Shown: positions 1 through 5,777 of the stretch, one piece after another
Position numbering within the stretch: the first letter of the stretch is position 1
Layout: every line of letters starts with the position of its first letter
Source: DATLFI01 sp035524895
Lineage (GTDB): Bacteria > Acidobacteriota > Thermoanaerobaculia > Multivoradales > Multivoraceae
NCBI GenBank assembly: GCA_035524895.1
Contig: DATLFI010000177.1
Span: 1-10,377 of the forward strand
Direction: 5' to 3'
DNA: 10,377 nt
Made by a program: the position numbers and the translations under genes
Notes under the pieces: generated by a model
What the model was told of the DNA's origin: nothing
The model's database searches: none
Seen by the model: the letters and a program-made list of their open reading frames with translations, nothing else

Positions 1-547
1 CGAAGTTGCGGTACTCGACCTGGTGCGGCGGACACTCGATCTGGATGTACCCGCCGGCGCGGAATGGCACCTCGTCCCCCTCCGGCAGCTCTAGGATGAG
101 CTCCTTGATGAAGGTGGCGACGTTGCGGTTCGAGCGCGTCACGCACTCCCACTTCCGCACGCCGAACACCTCGTGCGGCACCTCGATCTTCATGTCCTGC
201 TTGACCTTGACTTGGCAGGACAGCCGCACACCTTCCCGAGCCTCACCGCGCGAGATGAAGCCGGTCTCCGTGGGCAGCATGGCGCCGCCCCCGTCGAGCA
301 CCTTGACCTTACAGACGCCACAGGTGCCCTGGCCGCCGCACGCCGACGGGATGAAGATCTTGTTGTCCGCGAGCGTGGCCAGCAACGATCCGCCGGTGGA
401 GGTGTGCAGCGTGTGGTCGGGGTCGTCGTTGATCAGGATGTCGACGCTGCCGCTGGCCACCAGCTTGCGCTTGGCCAACATCAGGATCGTCACCAGCGAG
501 AGAATCACGATGGTGAACATGGCGACACCGAGGGCGATGGTGCTCAT
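1..547 (-). CDS. nqrF: Na+-translocating NADH:quinone reductase subunit F (partial, 3' end outside window)
   Basis: NqrF is the NADH-oxidising entry subunit of Na+-NQR. It takes a hydride from NADH onto FAD and passes electrons through a [2Fe-2S] centre to the membrane subunits. The first 182 residues are visible. They hold one N-terminal membrane helix (about residues 4-25), then a plant-type ferredoxin domain with C70, C76, C79 (CGGQGTCGVC) and C111 (RLSCQV). As I recall it, this spacing and numbering match Vibrio NqrF. The start of the ferredoxin-reductase-like FAD domain follows, but its FAD and NADH motifs lie beyond the left edge. The ATG is chosen because it gives the normal family N-terminus. 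Its Shine-Dalgarno match is poor (a GAGAG about 9 nt upstream). It is the last nqr gene, 76 nt after nqrE. Identification is very secure. Confidence 0.97.
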   Translation of the reverse strand, partial: MSTIALGVAMFTIVILSLVTILMLAKRKLVASGSVDILINDDPDHTLHTSTGGSLLATLADNKIFIPSACGGQGTCGVCKVKVLDGGGAMLPTETGFISRGEAREGVRLSCQVKVKQDMKIEVPHEVFGVRKWECVTRSNRNVATFIKELILELPEGDEVPFRAGGYIQIECPPHQVEYRNF

Positions 548-623
548 CGGAGGATTCTCTCGGACGGAATGGAGGCCATTCGGCGTATCGCGACTCTTCT
601 TCGGTTGGCAGGGGTCCTTGCCA
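548..623 (-). other. nqrE-nqrF spacer with two stem-loops
   Basis: This 76-nt spacer is the only sizeable gap inside the nqr operon. Read in the operon direction, it begins directly after the nqrE stop with a hairpin (623 to 606) whose arms are TGGCA/TGCCA plus GG/CC, with one bulged A. A second, perfect hairpin (581 to 567) has 6-bp arms, GAATGG/CCATTC, around a 3-nt loop. Neither has a T run, so neither looks like an intrinsic terminator. They could affect mRNA stability or the translation rate of nqrF, whose own ribosome binding site is weak. The hairpins are visible in the sequence; any function is a guess. Confidence 0.4.
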
Positions 624-1241
624 TCACAGCTGGATCCCGCCGAACGCCATGAACCCGATCGCCATCAGCCCGGTGAGGAGGAACGTGATGCCGAGGCCGC
701 GGAGGCCGGCGGGAACGTTGCTGTAGCGCAGGCGCTCGCGAATCGAGGCGAGCGCCACGATGGCGAGCGCCCAACCCACGCCGGAGCCGAAGCCGTACAC
801 CACGCTCTCGGGCAGGTCGTAATCGCGCTCGACCATGAACAGCGCGCCGCCGAGGATCGCGCAGTTGACCGCGATCAAGGGCAGGAAGATGCCTAGCGTC
901 GCGTGGAGCTTCGGGAAGAAGCGGTCGGTTGTCATCTCGACGAGTTGCACCATTGCGGCGATGGTGCCGATGAAGGCGAGCAAGCCGAGGAACGAGAGGT
1001 CGTACTTCGCCAGGCCCGGGTGGATCCAGGCCAGCGCTCCCTGTTCCAGAAGGTAGTTCTGGACCAGGTAGTTGGCCGGCACCGTGACGGTGAGCACGAA
1101 GATCACCGCGATGCCGAGGCCGATGGCGGTTTCGACGCGCTTGGAGACGGCGATGAAGGAGCACATGCCCAGGAAGAACGCCAGGGCCATGTTCTCGACG
1201 AAGATCGCCTTGATGGCGAGGCTCAGGTAGTGCTCGAGCAT
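624..1241 (-). CDS. nqrE: Na+-translocating NADH:quinone reductase subunit E
   Basis: NqrE is an integral membrane subunit of Na+-NQR. It pairs with NqrD as two inverted six-helix proteins that hold an iron-sulfur centre in the middle of the membrane, relaying electrons from NqrF towards the NqrC flavin. The 205-residue product is hydrophobic throughout and close to the usual length of about 200. It starts MLEHYLSLAIKAIFVENMAL, a strong family signature. C27 (FFLGMCSF) and C127 (AVNCAIL) sit where the cluster-binding cysteines are expected. Between them, the GTIAAMVQLVEM segment carries an acidic residue of the type linked to Na+ passage. The ATG is preceded by GGGGAG about 6 nt upstream. nqrD ends 12 nt before it, so the two are translated in tandem. 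The same protein family includes RnfA, but the full nqr context decides the assignment. Confidence 0.97.
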   Translation of the reverse strand: MLEHYLSLAIKAIFVENMALAFFLGMCSFIAVSKRVETAIGLGIAVIFVLTVTVPANYLVQNYLLEQGALAWIHPGLAKYDLSFLGLLAFIGTIAAMVQLVEMTTDRFFPKLHATLGIFLPLIAVNCAILGGALFMVERDYDLPESVVYGFGSGVGWALAIVALASIRERLRYSNVPAGLRGLGITFLLTGLMAIGFMAFGGIQL

Positions 1242-1253
1242 GGTGCGCTCCCC

Positions 1254-1877
1254 TCAGGCCTTCTCGACTTGCTCGGGCTTCCAAGTCCGCAGCAGCCAGA
1301 TCAGGATGGCGATGATGAAGAACGCGGCCGGCGACAGGAGCATCATGCCGTTGGGGTTGTACCAACCACCCTCGGATACCAAGGGCAGGATGCTGTAGCC
1401 CATCAGCTTGCCGGAGCCGAACAGCTCCCGCAGGATCGCCGTGACGATCAGGACCGCGCTGTAGCCGAGCCCGTTGCCGAGCCCGTCGAGCAGGCTCAGA
1501 CCGGGTGGGTTCTGCATCGCGAAGGCTTCGGCGCGTCCCATGATGATGCAGTTGGTGATGATCAGCCCGACGAAGACCGAGAGCTGTTTGCTGATCTCGA
1601 ACAGGAACGCCTTGAGCAGCTGATCGACCACGATCACCAGGGAGGCGATGACCACGAGCTGGACGATGATGCGGATGCTGCTCGGGATCTGGTTGCGCAG
1701 CACGCTGATGGTGAAGTTCGACGCGGTCATCACCGCGATCACCGCGACCGACATCACCAGGGCCGTCTCCAGCTTGGTGGTGACCGCGAGCGCGGAGCAG
1801 ATGCCGAGCACCTGGAGCGCGATCGGGTTGTTGCTGAAGAGTGGGTCGAGGACCGCGGCGCGAGATTGGATCGCCAT
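1254..1877 (-). CDS. nqrD: Na+-translocating NADH:quinone reductase subunit D
   Basis: NqrD is the membrane partner of NqrE and the homologue of RnfE. The 207-residue product is a six-helix protein close to the family's usual length of about 210. It opens with SNNPIALQVLGICSALAVTT, a family hallmark, which places C27 in the first helix. The second cysteine, C110, is in FVGLIITNCIIMGRAEAFA. C27 and C110 correspond to the pair that, with those of NqrE, bind the intramembrane iron-sulfur centre. The start is the ATG preceded by a very good GGAGG (1889 to 1885) with a 7-nt spacer. An upstream extension in the same frame runs antisense-like through nqrC and is not credible. The nqrC stop lies 2 nt before the ATG, which suggests translational coupling. 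Confidence 0.97.
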   Translation of the reverse strand: MAIQSRAAVLDPLFSNNPIALQVLGICSALAVTTKLETALVMSVAVIAVMTASNFTISVLRNQIPSSIRIIVQLVVIASLVIVVDQLLKAFLFEISKQLSVFVGLIITNCIIMGRAEAFAMQNPPGLSLLDGLGNGLGYSAVLIVTAILRELFGSGKLMGYSILPLVSEGGWYNPNGMMLLSPAAFFIIAILIWLLRTWKPEQVEKA

Positions 1878-1879
1878 GG

Positions 1880-2707
1880 TCAAGCCTCCGGTGCGTTGGG
1901 TCGTGTCGATGGTGGCGTCGCGGCCAGGTCGGCGGCTACCTCGCCGCTCGCGAAGCGCTGGAGGAACGGACCGTACACTTCCGGACCAAGCCAGAGATGC
2001 AGCATGTGGGTCACGCCGCGGGCGGTGATCGTGGCGCCGCTCAGCCCGTCGACGCGGTAGGGGTCCTGGGCGGGAGGGCCGGCGGTTCCCTTGATCACCT
2101 CGATCCTCGGTTCGCCATCGTCGTAGATCTGGCGCCCTGGCCACAGGGCCTTCCAGCGCGGGTTGTCCACCTCGCCGCCGAGACCAGGGGTCTCGGCGTG
2201 CTGGTAGTAGGTGATGCCGCGAATGGTGTTGCCGTCGGCGTCGATCGCGAGGAAGCCATAGAGCGTGCTCCACAGGCCGAGGCCCTGGATCGGCAGCACC
2301 AGCATGTCGATCTCGCCGTTGGAGTCGCGCAGGAAGTAGGCCGGCATCGCTTTGGCGATGCGTTCGACCCCGGCGTTGTTCGGCGGCGCCCGCATGTTCT
2401 GCGCCGGGTCGAGAGCGGCCTTGCGGTAGTCGTACGTCTGGGTATCGATCGTCGGGTCGAGCCGTCCGGTCTCGATGTCGAGGATGCGGGTTTCGATGTT
2501 CTCGAAGAACTCGGCGACCTGCTCCGCGGTGAGCGACTGGCCGGGCATCACGAGGCCTGCGGCTTCGAGCACCTTCTGCTGGCGGTCGAGCGCCCGGTTG
2601 ATCTCTTGGCGCTCTGCCAGGCTGACGGCCGCGGTCGAAACCAGGATGCCGCAAACCACGCATATGGCGGCGGCGAAGAGCACGGTGTAAACGGTGCTAT
2701 GCCGCAT
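1880..2707 (-). CDS. nqrC: Na+-translocating NADH:quinone reductase subunit C (covalent FMN)
   Basis: NqrC carries a covalently bound FMN in the electron path of Na+-NQR, on the outer face of the cytoplasmic membrane. The 275-residue protein has one N-terminal membrane anchor (about residues 7-29, followed by SLAERQ, as usual for NqrC) and a soluble FMN-binding domain. The flavin attachment motif DGLSGAT is at 220-226, so T226 is the predicted phosphoester site. The GLGLWSTLYGFLAID block (about 142-156) and HAETPGLGGE (170-179) are also typical. The ATG lies within the end of nqrB (11-nt overlap), with GGAGA about 10 nt upstream. Flavin attachment needs the transferase ApbE, which is not in this window. 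The C-terminal 20 residues are Pro/Ala-rich and probably disordered. Assignment is secure. Confidence 0.97.
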   Translation of the reverse strand: MRHSTVYTVLFAAAICVVCGILVSTAAVSLAERQEINRALDRQQKVLEAAGLVMPGQSLTAEQVAEFFENIETRILDIETGRLDPTIDTQTYDYRKAALDPAQNMRAPPNNAGVERIAKAMPAYFLRDSNGEIDMLVLPIQGLGLWSTLYGFLAIDADGNTIRGITYYQHAETPGLGGEVDNPRWKALWPGRQIYDDGEPRIEVIKGTAGPPAQDPYRVDGLSGATITARGVTHMLHLWLGPEVYGPFLQRFASGEVAADLAATPPSTRPNAPEA

Positions 2708-3983
2708 AGCGCGCCTGTCTCCGCTTGACGTTGGCCCGGACCACGTAGTGGTCGATCAGGGCCGAGAACAGATTCATGAACAGGATCGCGAGCATCATGC
2801 CTTCGGGATACGCCGGATTGACGACACGAATCAGGATGGCGAGAACGCCGATCAGGAAGCCGTAGATGTATCGCCCGGTGTTGGTCTGGGCGGCGCTCAC
2901 GGGGTCGGTGGCCATGAAGACGGCACCGAAGGCCCAGCCGCCGAGCGCCATGTGCCACCAGAATGGAATCTGGAGCAGTCCATTGTCGCTGTAGTTGGCG
3001 AACAGGTTGAGAATCAGGGTGATGCCCACCGTGCCGAGCGTGGCGCCGGCCATGATCCGCCACGACCCGACACCGGTCACGATCAGCACCAACGCCCCGA
3101 TCAGGCAGGCGAGCATCGAGGTCTCGCCCATCGAGCCGGCGACGTCTCCGAAGAAGGTCTGGAGCCATGAAACTCCAGCATGCATGGCTTCCGACGATTG
3201 CCTCGTAGCCTCGTCGGCGACGGTTGCGCCGTTGGAACTGTCGGCGGTGCGCAACACGTCGAAGCCGCCCGTAGCTGCCCGCGCCAGGAGCGTGGCGCCG
3301 CTGTACCCGTCGGGCGAGGTGCGAGCCGCGACCCATACCGAGTCGCCCGAGATCTGCGCCGGGTAGGCAAAGAACAGGAATGCTCGCGCGGTAAGGGCCG
3401 GGTTGAGGATGTTCATCCCGGTGCCGCCGAAGACCTCCTTGCCGAACACCACGCCGAAGGCGATGCCGAGGGCGACCTGCCACAGCGGTGTGGTCGCGGG
3501 GAGTACCAGCGGGAAGAGCATGCCGGTGACCAGGAAGCCCTCGTTGATCTCGTGCCGGCGCACGATCGCGAACAGCGCTTCGAGCCCACCGCCGACCGCG
3601 AAAGTGACCACGAGGATCGGCAGGAAGTAGAGAGCGCCGTGGACGGCGCACGCCCACAGGCTCGTCGGATCGAAAGCCAGGCCGAGACGCTCCATGGCCG
3701 TGGTCTGCCAGGTCTCGAGCGGCAGGGCGCCTCCCTGGATCGCGAGGTGGGTCTGGCGACCGGTGTTCCACATCGCCATGAGGACGCAGGGCACCAGCGC
3801 GACCACCACGGTGACCATGATGCGCTTGAGGTCGACCGCGTCGCGCACGTGCGACGGGCCGGAAGTGGTGGTGCCCGGCGTGTAGAGGAAGCTGTCCTGC
3901 GCCTCCCACAACGGGTGCAGCTTCTCCAGGCGACCGCCCTTTTCGAACAGCTTGGCCTGGCGGTCGAGCAGCTTGCGCAGCAC
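2697..3983 (-). CDS. nqrB: Na+-translocating NADH:quinone reductase subunit B (covalent FMN, riboflavin site)
   Basis: NqrB is the largest membrane subunit. It holds a covalent FMN and the riboflavin cofactor, and carries the main Na+ pathway and the quinone site region. The 428-residue product begins LRKLLDRQAKLFEKGGRLEK, followed by SHVRDAVDLKRIM, both typical, and has about ten hydrophobic segments. The flavinylation motif DGYSGAT lies at 225-231, making T231 the FMN attachment residue. ATDPVSA (358-364) and VVNPAYPEGMMLA (387-399) are family hallmarks. The start is GTG, supported by AAGGAAGG (3996 to 3989) with a 5-nt spacer inside the last codons of nqrA, and by family alignment. The loop after the FMN site (about 240-275) seems some 15 residues longer than in Vibrio, judged from memory. 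Confidence 0.97.
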   Translation of the reverse strand: MLRKLLDRQAKLFEKGGRLEKLHPLWEAQDSFLYTPGTTTSGPSHVRDAVDLKRIMVTVVVALVPCVLMAMWNTGRQTHLAIQGGALPLETWQTTAMERLGLAFDPTSLWACAVHGALYFLPILVVTFAVGGGLEALFAIVRRHEINEGFLVTGMLFPLVLPATTPLWQVALGIAFGVVFGKEVFGGTGMNILNPALTARAFLFFAYPAQISGDSVWVAARTSPDGYSGATLLARAATGGFDVLRTADSSNGATVADEATRQSSEAMHAGVSWLQTFFGDVAGSMGETSMLACLIGALVLIVTGVGSWRIMAGATLGTVGITLILNLFANYSDNGLLQIPFWWHMALGGWAFGAVFMATDPVSAAQTNTGRYIYGFLIGVLAILIRVVNPAYPEGMMLAILFMNLFSALIDHYVVRANVKRRQARYAA

Positions 3984-3984
3984 G

Positions 3985-5409
3985 TCAGCCTTCCTTCTCG
4001 ATGGTGGTCAGCAGGCGGCGCAGGTGGCTGCCGTAGTCGATCTTTCCCGGGCACACGAAGGTACAGAGCGCGAGGTCTTCCTCTTCCAGCTCGAGACAGC
4101 CGAGCTCCTCGGCGCGCTCGACGTCGTCGACCACCAGCGCCTTGAGTAGAAACGTCGGCATCAGATCGAGCGGCATGACCTTTTCGTAGAGCCCGAGCGG
4201 CACGATCGCGCGGGGCGAGCCATGCGTCGAGGTGGTGAGCTCGAACCGCCGGCGGGGGAGCAGCCGGGAGAGGAACAGGTTCGTCACCGAGAACTCGTCG
4301 CTGCCCGGCGCGAGCCACCCGAGGAAGCGCCGGCTGGCGTCCTCTGGCACGGCGGAGATCTGCTGGTGGTAGCGGCCGAGGTAGCCCAGCACCTCGCCCT
4401 GGGCGGCACGGCCTGACAGCACGGAGCCCGAGATCACACGATGCCTAGGAAGGGAAGCTCCTCCATGGGCGCTGGCTGGTGCCGAGCCGTTACCGGAGGG
4501 GCCTGCGTGCAAGTTGCCGGCGGCGAGGTCGTCGATGGAGGCCCCGACCCTGGTGCGCAGGTGGCGGGGACTCTTCACCGACGGTCCGCCGAACGAGATC
4601 ACGCGCCGGAGGTCGAGCTTGCCGGTACCGAACAGCTTCCCGACCGCGAGCACGTCCTGCAGGCCGATGTACCAGACCAATCGGGATCGGCTGGCGGGAT
4701 CCAGGCTGTGGATATGGGTGCCGGGCAGGCCTGCGGGATGCGGACCCACGAACTCCTCGACACGAAACTGCGAGCCGGTGGGCGCCGCGATCGGGCTGCC
4801 TGGCGCGCGACACAGGAAGACGGATCCGTCCGTCAGCTTGGCCAGAGCCTGCAGGCCACGCTCGAGATCCGACTCTCGCCCCTCGAGCGCGTGGCGCAGG
4901 TTGGGGGCGAGCGGCTGGGTATCGAGCGCGGTGACGAAGATGGAGCGCGGCGTCGCTTCCGGCGACGCGACGCGTCCGAATGGGCGTCCGCGAAGTGCCG
5001 TCCACAGCCCGGATTCCACGAGGAGCGAGCGCACGTCGTCGCGTTTCAGGCTCGACGGGTGACTGCCGGTGAACGACGAGAACGAAACGCTGTCGTCACC
5101 GTCGCCGCGGTCGCGCTGGTCGAGCCGGATCACGACCGACCGCAGCGCGCGCTTGGCGCCACGATGGATCGCTATCACGGTGCCCGAACCGGGCGCGGTG
5201 TAGCGAACGGAGGGCTCCTTCTTGTCCTCGAACAGGAGCTGCCCGAGACGCACGGCGTCGCCGTCCTCTACGTGCATCCCCGGCTTCATGCCGGGGTAGT
5301 CGTCTGCCAACAGCGCCACGTGGGAGGGCGCCGGCGCGTCGTCGACCGTTTCCGAAGGCTCCCCGCGGAGCGGCAGGTCGAGACCGCGCTTGAATCTGTG
5401 TAGTGCCAT
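3985..5409 (-). CDS. nqrA: Na+-translocating NADH:quinone reductase subunit A
   Basis: NqrA is the soluble cytoplasmic subunit of Na+-NQR, associated with the quinone-reducing end, and a relative of RnfC without Fe-S clusters. The 474-residue product shows the family blocks RGLDLPLRGEPSE, the biotinyl/lipoyl-like GMKPGMHVEDGD, LLFEDKKEPSVRYTAPGSGT, HRGAKRALRSVVI, and the C-terminal CTFVCPGKIDYG with TTIEKEG. The ATG at 5409 is preferred: AGGA lies 9 nt upstream and GGAG 3 nt upstream. An in-frame ATG at 5418 would add three residues and has AGGA directly against it. A Gly/Ser/Ala-rich stretch (about residues 300-323), just before HRVISGSVLSG, looks like an insertion that explains a length above the usual 446 or so. 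This is the first gene of the operon, with a leader of roughly 200 nt back to the Rex-type site. Confidence 0.96.
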   Translation of the reverse strand: MALHRFKRGLDLPLRGEPSETVDDAPAPSHVALLADDYPGMKPGMHVEDGDAVRLGQLLFEDKKEPSVRYTAPGSGTVIAIHRGAKRALRSVVIRLDQRDRGDGDDSVSFSSFTGSHPSSLKRDDVRSLLVESGLWTALRGRPFGRVASPEATPRSIFVTALDTQPLAPNLRHALEGRESDLERGLQALAKLTDGSVFLCRAPGSPIAAPTGSQFRVEEFVGPHPAGLPGTHIHSLDPASRSRLVWYIGLQDVLAVGKLFGTGKLDLRRVISFGGPSVKSPRHLRTRVGASIDDLAAGNLHAGPSGNGSAPASAHGGASLPRHRVISGSVLSGRAAQGEVLGYLGRYHQQISAVPEDASRRFLGWLAPGSDEFSVTNLFLSRLLPRRRFELTTSTHGSPRAIVPLGLYEKVMPLDLMPTFLLKALVVDDVERAEELGCLELEEEDLALCTFVCPGKIDYGSHLRRLLTTIEKEG

Positions 5410-5447
5410 GCGCTCCATTCCTGGCTGAGCGATTGCCCGCGCCGCGT

Positions 5448-5478
5448 CGAGGCTCCTGGAGGATGCCTCGCCTCCTCC
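5448..5478 (-). promoter_or_regulatory. Alternative stem-loops in the nqrA leader
   Basis: Two mutually exclusive GC-rich hairpins lie 40-70 nt upstream of the nqrA start. One (5448-5470) pairs CGAGGC with GCCTCG and continues with TCC/GGA around a 4-nt loop, leaving one bulged base. The other (5458-5478) pairs GGAGGA with TCCTCC around 9 nt. They share bases, so only one can form at a time. There is no T run, so neither is an obvious intrinsic terminator. The pairing is visible; a role in nqrA expression is inference. Confidence 0.35.
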
Positions 5479-5619
5479 GCTGGCGGCTGCGTGCAGTAGC
5501 GCTTACTCGCTGCGAGCCACGTGAGCACCCTGTCGAATGCCAGAGTCGCCGGAGCTGGGTCCCAGGCGCGGCCGCTTGCGATTGCGCTGGTGAGCTCCCG
5601 CAGCGACCAGCGTCGTCGC

Positions 5620-5637
5620 TTGTGAATTGTTTCACAA
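5620..5637. promoter_or_regulatory. Putative Rex operator (NADH/NAD+-responsive)
   Basis: TTGTGAATTGTTTCACAA is a perfect inverted repeat, TTGTGAA-N4-TTCACAA. It matches the known Rex-box consensus of Gram-positive bacteria and of some deltaproteobacterial and other lineages. Rex represses NADH-consuming respiratory and fermentative genes when NADH is low and releases DNA when NADH is high. The site is AT-rich in a very GC-rich background and lies between an NADH dehydrogenase operon (start 211 nt away on the minus strand) and a 2-oxoacid dehydrogenase gene (137 nt away on the plus strand). Control of nqr is the more natural reading, as Rex controls NADH dehydrogenases in other bacteria. No rex gene is present in this window. 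Confidence 0.7.
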
Positions 5638-5654
5638 AGTCCTCCTGATGGCCA
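5626..5654 (-). promoter_or_regulatory. Possible nqr promoter overlapping the Rex-type site
   Basis: On the minus strand, TGGCCA (5654 to 5649) and AACAAT (5631 to 5626) are 17 nt apart. Each matches four of six bases of the sigma-70 -35 and -10 consensus. The -10-like element falls inside the Rex-type operator, which would fit simple repression. It predicts an nqrA leader of about 200 nt. Both matches are weak, and sigma preferences of this organism are unknown. Confidence 0.25.
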
Positions 5655-5701
5655 CTTCCCGGGCGGACCACTCCGTCGCGCCGTCCCGATTCGAGCGACG
5701 C

Positions 5702-5710
5702 TGATACCAT
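5702..5710 (+). promoter_or_regulatory. Possible extended -10 promoter for the small frame and E1
   Basis: TGATACCAT fits the extended -10 pattern TGnTAnnnT. It would start a transcript just ahead of the AAGGA ribosome binding site at 5720-5724 and the ATG at 5733. I see no convincing -35 element at the normal distance, so this is weak support only. Confidence 0.2.
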
Positions 5711-5732
5711 CCGCCAGCGAAGGAAAACTCCG

Positions 5733-5777
5733 ATGGCGGACTCTCTTCCCCTGTCTCCGGTGCGCTCGAGCGGATGA
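5733..5777 (+). CDS. Putative 14-residue leader peptide coupled to E1
   Basis: An ATG preceded by AAGGA (5720-5724) with an 8-nt spacer opens a short frame encoding MADSLPLSPVRSSG. Its TGA overlaps the ATG of the E1 gene as ATGA (5774-5777). The E1 start has no clear Shine-Dalgarno of its own (only GAGCGG against the ATG), so ribosomes ending this frame could restart on E1. The peptide resembles no family I know, and it lacks runs of Leu, Ile or Val codons that would suggest classical attenuation by branched-chain amino acids. It may be a coupling device or a chance frame. Confidence 0.3.
   Translation: MADSLPLSPVRSSG

Larger units (their letters stand above)
5410..5773. other. Divergent control region between nqrA and the E1 gene
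   Basis: This 364-base region lies between the divergent starts of nqrA (minus) and the E1 gene (plus). It contains a Rex-type operator at 5620-5637, a possible nqr promoter overlapping it, GC-rich alternative stem-loops near nqrA (5448-5478), and a 14-codon reading frame (5733-5777) leading into E1. Just ahead of that frame is an inverted repeat TCCGCCA (5710-5716) / TGGCGGA (5734-5740), which would fold around the frame's ribosome binding site. Longer reading frames crossing the region on either strand overlap nqrA or E1 out of frame and match no family I recognise. I see no other gene here. Confidence 0.8.

Noticed and set aside
903..2060. Long plus-strand reading frame opposite nqrE, nqrD and nqrC
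   Set aside because: It is antisense to three well-identified genes. Its product is rich in Asp, Arg, His and Gln without any recognisable domain, as expected from the opposite strand of GC-rich coding DNA.
4441..5403. 320-codon plus-strand frame opposite nqrA
   Set aside because: It is the antisense shadow of nqrA, with no start context or domain of its own.
2697..5409. Reading the operon as Rnf rather than Nqr
   Set aside because: NqrA lacks the RnfC ferredoxin-type cysteine clusters, NqrF carries a plant-type [2Fe-2S] domain, and the gene order is A to F of nqr. All of these point to Na+-NQR.
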